From an uncultured Clostridia bacterium (GTDB lineage Bacteria; Bacillota; Clostridia; TANB77; CAG-508): a stretch of 15,494 nt of DNA. Below the pieces are notes generated by a model. It made no database searches, had not been told where the DNA came from, and worked only from the letters and a program-made list of their open reading frames with translations. This document shows positions 7,454 to 13,895 of this stretch, one piece after another; position 1 is the stretch's first letter; every line of letters starts with the position of its first letter. The stretch spans positions 1 to 15,494 of the forward strand of contig CANRBO010000015.1 in the NCBI GenBank assembly GCA_947628885.1, given 5' to 3'. The position numbers and the translations under genes were made by a program.

Positions 7454-9411
7454 TGAAAAAGAAATATTATAATGACGCTTTTATAGGAAATAAAAATATA
7501 ATAGCAAGTTTTAGTAAATATGGAGAATTATTAAGATTGTATTATCCACTTCCGGATTATAGGCAATACTCACAATTCTTTCATGTAGGAGTTAAAATAA
7601 ATGATTCAAATATCATTTATTTACATAATGATGTAAATAATAAATATAATCAATATTATGATGAGGGCACAAACGTATTAAACACTGAGATTGAAAATAC
7701 ATATTTTAATTTAAAAGTAAAACAAACAGACTGTGTTATGTTAACACAAGATGTAGTATTAAAAAAATATGTTTTCAAAAATGAGAATTCAATAGACTTA
7801 GATGTAAAATTTATAGTACGCTCTAGTGTGCTTACATCTTATAATAATATGGCAGGTGGCATGATTGAAAATGATGCTCTAATTCAGTATAGTTACAATT
7901 TTACATCAGCGATTTTCTCAAAGGAAAAATTATATAGCCACCAATTAAATAATGTTGAAAGAAATATATCATCAGGCGAAATCTATGACAAAGACTATAT
8001 TGGGATGTCTGAAGATTCAGCAATTAGTTATGATATAGGAATAATAAAACCAGGAGAAGAAAAAGAATTTACATTGATGCTTTACATAAAATATGAAGAA
8101 GGAAATATGAGTGAAGTATCAGAAAAAATCACAAAATTAAGAAAAATCAATGTAAATAAAGAAATAGAAAAAGTAGATAAATATTGGAGAAAATTCTTAG
8201 ATGAACATGATACTTTCAAACTAAAAAATGACGGAACAGAATACATGAATAAATTGATAAATATATATAAAAGGACAATTCTATTCATGCCATTATTAGT
8301 CAATGAGAAAACAGGAGCAGTAACTGCATCTTTAGAAGTAGATGAAGAAAGAGACCAATGTGGAAAATATGCGTATTGTTGGCCAAGAGATGCTGCAATT
8401 ATCTTAAATAATCTTGATCATTTAGGATTTGATGAACTCACAGAAAAATTTTATAGTGTATTTTTAAAAAATACTCAATGCAAAAATGGTATGTGGGAAC
8501 AAAGATTTTATTCAGACGGAAGATTAGCACCATGCTGGGGCTATCAAGTAGATGAAACAGCAATAGTTGTATGGGAAGCATACCAACATTACAAACTAAT
8601 GGAAAAACGTACAGGTAAGAAAAATAAGAAATTCCTAAAAGACAATTTGAAAATGTTAGAATTAGCAACAACATTTTTGGAAAGATATATCAATTTTGTA
8701 TTAGGTAAAGAAGAAAAAGAAGATTTAGTAAGAATAGAACTTGAAAAGAAATACAACTATAAAGAAAGAGACGAAATATATAAACACCCAAGTTATGATA
8801 TATGGGAAGAAAATGAAGGAATCCATTTGTATTCATTATCAAGCATATTTGGAGCATTTAACGCAATGATAAAAATATATGATGAAATTGCAGATATGTA
8901 CTCAAATAATAGGCTAAAGCAAGATGACATCATATTAAATAAAGCAAGATATGAAAGTTTATTAAGAGAAATAAAGCAATACATAATGAACAATTTAGTA
9001 GATAAAGAAAAGAAGGTATTGCTTAGAAACACAACAGACAGATTAACAGACATAAGTATATTAGGAGCAACGATTCCATTTGGAGTATTTGAGCCTGATG
9101 AAAAGATAGTAAAAAATACTGTAGAACAGATAAATATGACAATCAGAACATATTTAGGTGGATATCTAAGATATCAAGATGACAAATATATTGGCGGAAA
9201 TAATCCATGGATAATTGCAACAGCTTGGATGGGGATGTACTATAAGAAAATAGGAGATCAAAAATCAGCAAATGAGTGCATGAAATTTATTGTAAATAGC
9301 GCTAATCCATTGGGATTGCTACCTGAACAATCAAATAGCGATTTGAACCAAACTTGGGTAATCGGATTAGGTTGGTCTCATGCAATGTTCATTGGCATGC
9401 TATTGGATTAG
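7453..9411 (+). CDS. Glycoside hydrolase family 15 protein (glucoamylase-like)
   Basis: Likely hydrolyses alpha-glucosidic bonds from the non-reducing ends of malto- or related oligosaccharides with inversion. An N-terminal beta-sandwich-like part (residues 1 to about 255) is followed by an (alpha/alpha)6 catalytic domain (about 265-652). The catalytic domain contains the family segments YCWPRDAA, GMWEQRFYSDGRLAPCWGYQVDETA, SYDIWEENEGIHLYS with presumed general acid E452 or E453, and LLPEQ with presumed general base E625. A C-terminal LGWSHAMF segment follows. No signal peptide is present, so the enzyme is probably cytoplasmic and may act on storage glucan or imported oligosaccharides. The ATG overlaps the preceding stop by one base (TAATG), with AGGGGA at 7441-7446 as ribosome binding site, so translation is probably coupled to the beta-CASP gene. 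That pairing has no obvious metabolic logic. Exact substrate is unknown. Confidence 0.9.
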   Translation: MKKKYYNDAFIGNKNIIASFSKYGELLRLYYPLPDYRQYSQFFHVGVKINDSNIIYLHNDVNNKYNQYYDEGTNVLNTEIENTYFNLKVKQTDCVMLTQDVVLKKYVFKNENSIDLDVKFIVRSSVLTSYNNMAGGMIENDALIQYSYNFTSAIFSKEKLYSHQLNNVERNISSGEIYDKDYIGMSEDSAISYDIGIIKPGEEKEFTLMLYIKYEEGNMSEVSEKITKLRKINVNKEIEKVDKYWRKFLDEHDTFKLKNDGTEYMNKLINIYKRTILFMPLLVNEKTGAVTASLEVDEERDQCGKYAYCWPRDAAIILNNLDHLGFDELTEKFYSVFLKNTQCKNGMWEQRFYSDGRLAPCWGYQVDETAIVVWEAYQHYKLMEKRTGKKNKKFLKDNLKMLELATTFLERYINFVLGKEEKEDLVRIELEKKYNYKERDEIYKHPSYDIWEENEGIHLYSLSSIFGAFNAMIKIYDEIADMYSNNRLKQDDIILNKARYESLLREIKQYIMNNLVDKEKKVLLRNTTDRLTDISILGATIPFGVFEPDEKIVKNTVEQINMTIRTYLGGYLRYQDDKYIGGNNPWIIATAWMGMYYKKIGDQKSANECMKFIVNSANPLGLLPEQSNSDLNQTWVIGLGWSHAMFIGMLLD

Positions 9412-9439
9412 ATATATGATATTATTATTTAATATATGA

Positions 9440-9631
9440 ATTTGAAAATATTATAGTTTGCAGCTACCGCGCAGCGCACAACCGGAGCGTTAGCGCAGGG
9501 CGAATGAAGCAAATTACATACAAGCGCCGAATGGCATTATGTAGGTTTCATAAAGTAAATTAATTGCAAAGCCATGAAGGCATAATGGAATTTGCGACAG
9601 CAAGGTGCAAAAAACTATAATATTTTCAAAT
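9440..9631 (-). repeat. Palindromic dispersed element, copy B (inverted, with internal insertion)
   Basis: Same element as copy A in the opposite orientation. The outer perfect inverted repeat is 19 bp (9440-9458 with 9613-9631), with a copy-specific outer portion (ATTTGAAAAT) and shared inner ATTATAGTT. Read on the minus strand the order is TTGCACCTTGCTGTCGCAAA, CCATTATGCC, then GGC, TAATTTGCTTCATTCGCCC, CGCTAACGCTCCGGTTGTGC and GCTGCGCGG. It is longer than copies A and D because of a 46-base insertion (9533-9578) bounded by near-identical GGCATTATG and GGCATAATG. It fills the gap between the GH15 gene and radA. Confidence 0.85.
9592..9621 (+). promoter_or_regulatory. Repeat-borne promoter-like site facing radA
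   Basis: TTGCGA (9592-9597), 18-base spacer, perfect TATAAT (9616-9621), all within the end of repeat copy B. A start near 9628 would give a leader of about 34 bases containing AAAGGA (9649-9654) before the radA ATG at 9662. No better promoter is visible between the GH15 stop and radA. The same TTGCGA and TATAAT arrangement, with a 17-base spacer, is present in copies A (complement of 412-440) and D (complement of 13693-13721). Confidence 0.5.
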
Positions 9632-9661
9632 AATATAAAATGATAAAGAAAGGATGTTTAA

Positions 9662-11023
9662 ATGGCAAAATCAAAAACCATATTTGTATGTAGTGATTGT
9701 GGTTATGAGTCACCTAAATGGCTCGGCAAATGTCCAGCTTGTAATAGCTGGAATACTTTTTATGAAGAAAAAGTACAAACAACAACTGCATCAGGAAGTA
9801 GTGTCAAACTAAAAGAAACTGCAAAACCACTTAGCTTAAATAAAGTAGAAGGAAAAGAAGCGGTAAGAACAAAGACAGGAGTAGAAGAATTAGACAGAGT
9901 GCTAGGTGGCGGAATTGTAAAAGGATCTCTAATCTTATTAGGTGGAGAGCCGGGTATAGGTAAATCAACACTAATATTGCAAATCTGTGATAAGTTAGCA
10001 AATGATGAAAAAGTATTGTATGTATCAGGAGAAGAATCAGCAGAACAAGTCAAACTAAGAGCAGATAGACTTAACATAAAAAATGATAATATTATGTTCT
10101 TAGGAGAAACAGATATTGATGCAATAGAAGCAGAAGTAATTGAGATGAAACCAAAGCTTGTTGTAATTGACTCAATTCAAACAATGTATTCAAACGAAAT
10201 AACTTCAGCACCAGGAACAGTAAGCCAAGTAAGAGAAATCACAGCTAGAATAATGAAATGTTGCAAACAAAATAAAATAACCACTATCATTATAGGACAT
10301 GTTACAAAAGACGGAAATATAGCAGGACCAAGAGTTTTAGAACACATGGTAGACACAGTTTTGTATTTAGAAGGAGAACGATATTTCTCATATAGAATAT
10401 TGCGAAGTGTAAAAAATAGATTTGGCTCAACAAACGAAGTAGGTATGTTTGAAATGCAAAATGAAGGCATGATAGAAGTTACCAATCCGTCAAAGGTGTT
10501 AATCTCAGAAGACCAAGGACAAGTAGCAGGAGCAGCAATCGTGTGTAGCTTAGAAGGAACAAGACCGCTATTAGTTGAACTGCAAGCACTATCAACTCAA
10601 AGCTTTTATGGAATACCAAAAAGAACAGGAAACGGCATAGACTTTAACAAAATTGCACTTATAGTTGCCGTACTCGAAAAAAGAGCACATTTGAATTTAG
10701 GTAATCAAGATATATATTTAAATGTAGTAAGTGGTATGAAAATAAACGAACCAGCTATTGACCTAGGAATAGCATTGGTTATAGCATCTAGTTTCAAAAA
10801 CTCATATATTCCAAAAGATTTGGCAATAATAGGAGAAGTAGGTTTAACAGGAGAAATTAGATCAGTAAATATGATAGATAAAAGATTAAAAGAAGCGGAA
10901 AGATTGGGAATAAAAAAATGTATAATTCCAAAAAATAACAAAAATCTATTGAAAAATACATACAAATTAGATATAATAGGTGTTAGAAATATTAATGAAG
11001 CATTAAATGCAATTGGACTATAG
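9662..11023 (+). CDS. radA: DNA repair protein RadA (Sms)
   Basis: RecA-related ATPase that drives branch migration of recombination intermediates during DNA repair and transformation. The 453 residues show the full architecture. A C4 zinc finger (C10, C13, C24, C27, with YESPKWLGKCPAC) is followed by a RecA-like core with Walker A GGEPGIGKST (94-103) and Walker B LVVIDS (166-171). The RadA-specific KNRFG motif (251-255) and a C-terminal Lon-protease-like domain (about 285-450) complete it. Length is normal for the family. Start ATG 9662 has AAAGGA at 9649-9654; an earlier ATG at 9654 is out of frame. The next gene is disA, the common Firmicutes neighbour, whose product is known in Bacillus to interact with RadA. 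Its TAG stop (11021-11023) abuts truncated repeat copy C, and the sequence around the stop resembles the element terminus. Confidence 0.97.
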   Translation: MAKSKTIFVCSDCGYESPKWLGKCPACNSWNTFYEEKVQTTTASGSSVKLKETAKPLSLNKVEGKEAVRTKTGVEELDRVLGGGIVKGSLILLGGEPGIGKSTLILQICDKLANDEKVLYVSGEESAEQVKLRADRLNIKNDNIMFLGETDIDAIEAEVIEMKPKLVVIDSIQTMYSNEITSAPGTVSQVREITARIMKCCKQNKITTIIIGHVTKDGNIAGPRVLEHMVDTVLYLEGERYFSYRILRSVKNRFGSTNEVGMFEMQNEGMIEVTNPSKVLISEDQGQVAGAAIVCSLEGTRPLLVELQALSTQSFYGIPKRTGNGIDFNKIALIVAVLEKRAHLNLGNQDIYLNVVSGMKINEPAIDLGIALVIASSFKNSYIPKDLAIIGEVGLTGEIRSVNMIDKRLKEAERLGIKKCIIPKNNKNLLKNTYKLDIIGVRNINEALNAIGL

Positions 11024-11033
11024 ATTTAGCAAG

Positions 11034-11118
11034 CGGCATATATAAATGAAATTTGCTTCAAGCGCCCTACGCTAACGCTCCGGTTGAGCGCTGCGCGGCG
11101 ATTTCAAAAATAACTATA
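11034..11118 (+). repeat. Palindromic dispersed element, copy C (truncated)
   Basis: This copy retains the CGGCATATATAAATG, AAATTTGCTTCAAGCGCCC, ACGCTAACGCTCCGGTTGAG and CGCTGCGCGGCG parts of the element and ends in AACTATATTTATG. The left third (the CTTGCTGTCGCAAATTCC block) is missing. CGCTC-CGGTT-GAGCG forms a perfect short hairpin, and a T-run (11125-11131) follows the element about 7 bases beyond its end, so it may also act as a weak terminator for radA. The last bases of radA (CTATAGATTTAGC, 11018-11030) loosely resemble the element's left end (TATAGTTTTTGC), suggesting an internal deletion rather than simple end loss. Confidence 0.75.
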
Positions 11119-11161
11119 TTTATGTTTTTTTAATATTAATATAAATAATTAGGAGAGCAAA

Positions 11162-12212
11162 ATGGAAATTCTTGAGATATTAAAAATGATAGCACCTGGA
11201 ACTCAGATAAGAGAAGGCTTAGATAACATTTTAAAAGCTAAAACTGGAGCACTAATTGTAATTCGGTGACGGTGAAAAAGTAATGAGTATAGTGGACGGC
11301 GGATTTAACATAAATGTTGAATTCACTCCAGCAAAACTATATGAGCTTGCAAAAATGGACGGAGCGATAATTTTAAGCCAAGATTTGAAAAAAATCTTAT
11401 TTGCAAATGCACAACTCATGCCTGACAGTACAATCCCAACTTTAGAAACTGGAACAAGGCATAGAACTGCAGAAAGAGTTGCAAAGAAAACTGGAAATGT
11501 CGTAATAAGTATCTCACAAAGAAGAGAAATTATAACAGTTTATAATGGACAAGAAAGATATGTTTTGGAAGATACGTCAAAAGTCGTAGCCAAGGCAAAT
11601 CAAGCATTACAAACTGTTGAAAAATATAGAAAAGTATTTGACAATAAAATAAGTATGTTAAATGAATATGAATTTAATGATATTGTAACACTTCAAATGA
11701 TTATAGAAACTATACAAAGAGTAGAAATGCTAATGAGAATAACAGATGAAGTAAAGAAATCTATTTATGAGCTAGGAACAGAAGGCAGGCTTATATCAAT
11801 GCAACTTAGTGAATTAATAGACGGTGTAGATAGAGAAGAATTGTTAATTTTAAAAGATTATATATCAAAAAAAGATGTATATGAAGCATACAAAAAAATA
11901 AGAAAATTAAGTTATGAAGATTTAATAAAAACTAATCCATTAATGTCAATTTTAGGAATAAAAGAAACTGACAACTTAGATGAAATAATAATAAAAGCTA
12001 GAGGATATAGGATTTTAAATAAGATTCCAAGGATGCCAAATAATATAGTAGAAAACATAGTAAAAAGGTTTAAAACGTTTCAAAATCTGCTATCAGCTGA
12101 TATTAATGAACTCGATAACGTAGAAGGAATCGGTGAAGTTAGATCAAAAACAATCGTCCAATCTCTAAAAAGGATGCAAGAACAATTTATATTTGACAAT
12201 ATGATAATTTAG
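11162..12212 (+). CDS. disA: DisA, DNA integrity scanning diadenylate cyclase, with an apparent frameshift
   Basis: Makes cyclic di-AMP from two ATP and scans DNA for branched structures. The reading frame opens at ATG 11162 after AGGAG (11151-11155) and gives MEILEILKMIAPGTQIREGL plus DNILKAKTGALIVI, matching DisA N-termini, but then stops at TGA 11267-11269. Removing one base (the C at 11264) restores ...LIVIGDGEKVMSIVDGG and a normal product of about 349 residues. The downstream open frame from ATG 11283 alone gives 309 residues with no good ribosome binding site. In corrected numbering the DAC domain has DGA (66-68) and RHR (99-101). A helical spine follows, and a C-terminal helix-hairpin-helix has LDNVEGIGEVRSKTI. 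All catalytic motifs lie after the shift. It could be a true mutation, an assembly error or, less likely, recoding at CGG-TGA-C. Confidence 0.93.
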
Positions 12213-12263
12213 TAGTATAAAATAATAGTATTAATTATTATAATATTTATTAAATATCTTAAT

Positions 12264-12293
12264 TTGATGATTATTAGTAATACAATTTATAAT
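12264..12293 (+). promoter_or_regulatory. Sigma-A type promoter upstream of the cyclophilin gene
   Basis: TTGATG (12264-12269), 18-base spacer, perfect TATAAT (12288-12293). The predicted start near 12300 leaves a leader of about 43 bases with the purine-rich AGGAAAGG ribosome binding site at 12325-12332. The intergenic gap from disA is 130 bases. Confidence 0.55.
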
Positions 12294-12342
12294 AAAAGTT
12301 GAAAATTTTGTGCTTTAGAAAGAAAGGAAAGGTAGTAAAAAA

Positions 12343-13170
12343 ATGAAAAAAGAAAAACAAGAAAAAGTTAGTAAAAAACAAACAAACGGATCAAAAAGTA
12401 GAGTGGTAAAAAATATAACATTAATAGTAACTGTATTAGCTATTTTGGTCGTTTTAGGATTAATTGCTTTTGTATTAAATACTATTGTAAAAAAAGCAAA
12501 TTTTATAGAACAAAATCCAATAGCAACTATTGAAATAGAAGGAAAAGGAAATATAACAGTAGAATTATATCCACGATATGCACCAAACACAGTAGCAAAT
12601 TTTATAGCATTAGCTAATAATGGATTCTATGACGGATTAACATTTCATAGAACAATACCTGATTTTATGATACAAGGTGGAGATCCTAACGGAGACGGAA
12701 CAGGAAATGCCACTCTTAAAGATATAGGAAAAGAATCAACAGATAATTATTCAATAAAAGGAGAATTCATCATAAATGGATTTTCTAAAAATACTTTAAA
12801 ACATACAAGAGGAGTTATATCAATGGCAAGATCTGATTATAGCTCAATTGCAGGGTTAGCATCAAAAGGTTATAACTCAGCATCATGTCAATTTTTTATA
12901 ACAACTGCAGACACCTCAAGCTTAGACGGTCAATATGCTGCATTTGGAAAAGTTACAGAAGGTATGGAAATCGTGGATGAGATATCAAATGTAGAAGTAG
13001 AAACAAGAGACTCAAGCAGCGAAGACTTGACAGCAGATAAGCCAGTAAATCCACCAGTAATAAAATCAATAAGAGTTGAAACTTATGGTGTAGATTATGG
13101 CGAACCTGAAACTCAAGAACCATTTGATTATTCAGCATATCTACAATCTCAATACGGAAGTGCATACTAA
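12343..13170 (+). CDS. Membrane-anchored cyclophilin-type peptidyl-prolyl cis-trans isomerase
   Basis: Catalyses cis-trans isomerisation of Xaa-Pro bonds, probably assisting folding of exported proteins. The 275 residues start with a basic cytoplasmic tail. One hydrophobic segment (about 24-46, ITLIVTVLAILVVLGLIAFV) follows; with no lipobox cysteine it acts as an uncleaved anchor, placing the enzyme outside the membrane. The cyclophilin domain (about 58-250) has active-site FHRTIPDFMIQGGD (F101, H102, R103, Q111), GVISMAR (M161), SCQFFI (Q183, F184) and LDGQYAAFGKV (F201). The segment between GVISMAR and NSASCQFFI is longer than the compact GPNTNGSQFFI of typical bacterial enzymes. A Ser/Pro/Glu-rich tail ends in YLQSQYGSAY. 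ATG 12343 is preceded by AGGAAAGG. The gene has its own likely promoter and ends 1 base before the prepilin-like remnant. Confidence 0.92.
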   Translation: MKKEKQEKVSKKQTNGSKSRVVKNITLIVTVLAILVVLGLIAFVLNTIVKKANFIEQNPIATIEIEGKGNITVELYPRYAPNTVANFIALANNGFYDGLTFHRTIPDFMIQGGDPNGDGTGNATLKDIGKESTDNYSIKGEFIINGFSKNTLKHTRGVISMARSDYSSIAGLASKGYNSASCQFFITTADTSSLDGQYAAFGKVTEGMEIVDEISNVEVETRDSSSEDLTADKPVNPPVIKSIRVETYGVDYGEPETQEPFDYSAYLQSQYGSAY

Positions 13171-13171
13171 C

Positions 13172-13261
13172 ACTATCACCTTTTGTCCGCTAGTTTCTCT
13201 TAAGTCTTCTTTCAATTTGGAATTAAGCGAAAAATACCTGAATAGAGTTCCAAGAAGATAA
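13172..13261 (+). pseudogene. Decayed 3' end of a prepilin-like surface protein gene
   Basis: Starting one base after the cyclophilin stop, the frame reads TITFCPLVSLKSSFNLELSE and then KYLNRVPRR before TAA at 13259-13261. The FCPLVSLK-SF-LEL part matches the C-terminal FCPLVSLKPSFELEL of the intact gene at 13896-15131. At nucleotide level 13181-13225 matches 15069-15113 at 36 of 45 positions by eye. No start codon, leader or upstream body is present, so this is a stranded 3' fragment of a paralogue, left by deletion or recombination. Codon style (CCG, CTA, TCT, CTT) resembles the 3' end of the intact gene rather than the adjacent cyclophilin gene. Confidence 0.7.
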
Positions 13262-13376
13262 AATTGCACACTTGACAAGCTTTACAAGAAATGGATACAC
13301 ACAGCTTTATGAAGTTTTTGAAAAAGTGGCAAAACAAATAAACATAGGCATTATAATACTTTTAAATGAAAAATAA
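13242..13376 (+). pseudogene. Possible C-terminal remnant of an unidentified gene
   Basis: An open frame without a start codon begins after TGA at 13239-13241 and encodes IEFQEDKIAHLTSFTRNGYT, then QLYEVFEKVAKQINIGIIILLNEK, ending with TAA (13374-13376). Its composition looks protein-like, but 44 codons can be open by chance in AT-rich DNA, and I recognise no family. It partly overlaps the prepilin remnant in another frame. Confidence 0.25.
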
Positions 13377-13409
13377 TGGCTAAAGTTAATAATAAATTAT
13401 AGAAAGATG

Positions 13410-13439
13410 TTGACAATTAGAAATCAGATATAGTAAAAT
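13410..13439 (+). promoter_or_regulatory. Near-consensus sigma-A promoter of the small (CA)9 gene
   Basis: Perfect TTGACA (13410-13415), 18-base spacer, TAAAAT (13434-13439). This is the only perfect -35 I found upstream of a start in the window. A start near 13446 gives a leader of about 60 bases ending in the AAAAAGGAG ribosome binding site (13485-13493). Confidence 0.6.
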
Positions 13440-13504
13440 AAAAATAACAAGATTAATAATAAAAACAATAAATAAAAAAATACAAAAAAGGAGTAAAACA
13501 AAAG

Positions 13505-13612
13505 ATGAAAAAGCTTGAAAGCGTTGCGAGAGTACACACACACACACACACAATTAGTTTAAGAATAATAGAAATAAATGGAAACATAGAAATAAGAAGC
13601 TATGTGTTTTAG
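13505..13612 (+). CDS. Small 35-residue protein with a (CA)9 tract
   Basis: Short frame with strong expression signals: a TTGACA promoter at 13410, AAAAAGGAG 11 bases before ATG 13505, and a terminator-like hairpin at its 3' end. The product begins MKKLESVARVHTHTHTISLR and continues IIEINGNIEIRSYVF, ending at TAG 13610-13612. Nine CA repeats (13535-13552) encode the His-Thr run. With one CA fewer the frame stops at TAG 13555-13557, and with one more at TAA 13560-13562, so the present repeat number keeps the longest frame. No family is recognised. It may be a real small protein, a leader peptide, or the 5' end of a gene whose body was lost when copy D or other rearrangements arose. Confidence 0.45.
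   Translation: MKKLESVARVHTHTHTISLRIIEINGNIEIRSYVF
13535..13552. repeat. (CA)9 dinucleotide microsatellite
   Basis: Eighteen bases of uninterrupted CA, the only dinucleotide tract of this kind in the window. It lies ten codons inside a small open frame and is prone to replication slippage. Confidence 0.9.
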
Positions 13613-13640
13613 TGAAAGCTAAGATACATGGCTTTTATTT
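13597..13640 (+). terminator. Terminator-like hairpin of the small (CA)9 unit
   Basis: AAGCTATGT (13597-13605) pairs with ACATGGCTT (13626-13634) with one G-U pair. The right arm runs into TTTTATTT (13633-13640). The stop codon of the small gene lies in the loop. The loop is long (20 bases), so efficiency is uncertain. Confidence 0.4.
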
Positions 13641-13680
13641 GCGTTCTCGCTATAACATTTTTAGATTAATTATGATTACT

Positions 13681-13829
13681 AATCTTAAAAATATTATAGT
13701 TTTTGCGCCTTGCTGTCGCAAATTCCATAATGCCATACGGCAACTAAATGAAATTTGCTTCAAACGCCCTACGCTAAAGCTCCGGTTGAGCGCTGCGCGG
13801 ACGCTATCAACTATAATATTTTTAAGATT
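13681..13829 (+). repeat. Palindromic dispersed element, copy D
   Basis: Full-length copy in the same orientation as copy A. The outer inverted repeat is perfect over 21 bp (13681-13701 with 13809-13829). The outer portion AATCTTAAAAAT is specific to this copy and the inner ATTATAGTT is shared. The core contains TTGCTGTCGCAAATTCCATA, TGCC-ATAC-GGCA, ATGAAATTTGCTTC, ACGCCCTACGCTAAAGCTCC and GGTTGAGCGCTGCGCGG. The internal stem GCAAATTCCAT / ATGAAATTTGC encloses the TGCC/GGCA hairpin. Confidence 0.85.
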
Positions 13830-13895
13830 TATAAAATAAATAATCAGTAATTATTAATTAATAAAAATAAATAATAATTAAGGAGGAAGATCAAA

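Noticed and set aside
11264..11270. Programmed +1 frameshift in disA
   Set aside because: The CGG-TGA-C context is only superficially like prfB. No properly spaced internal Shine-Dalgarno exists, and slippage of the Arg tRNA onto GGT would pair poorly. Kept only as a minor alternative to mutation or assembly error.
13612..13839. A 75-codon open frame starting at GTG 13612
   Set aside because: Most of it lies in repeat copy D, whose other copies do not preserve the frame, and it has no ribosome binding site. It is a by-product of the GC-richer repeat.
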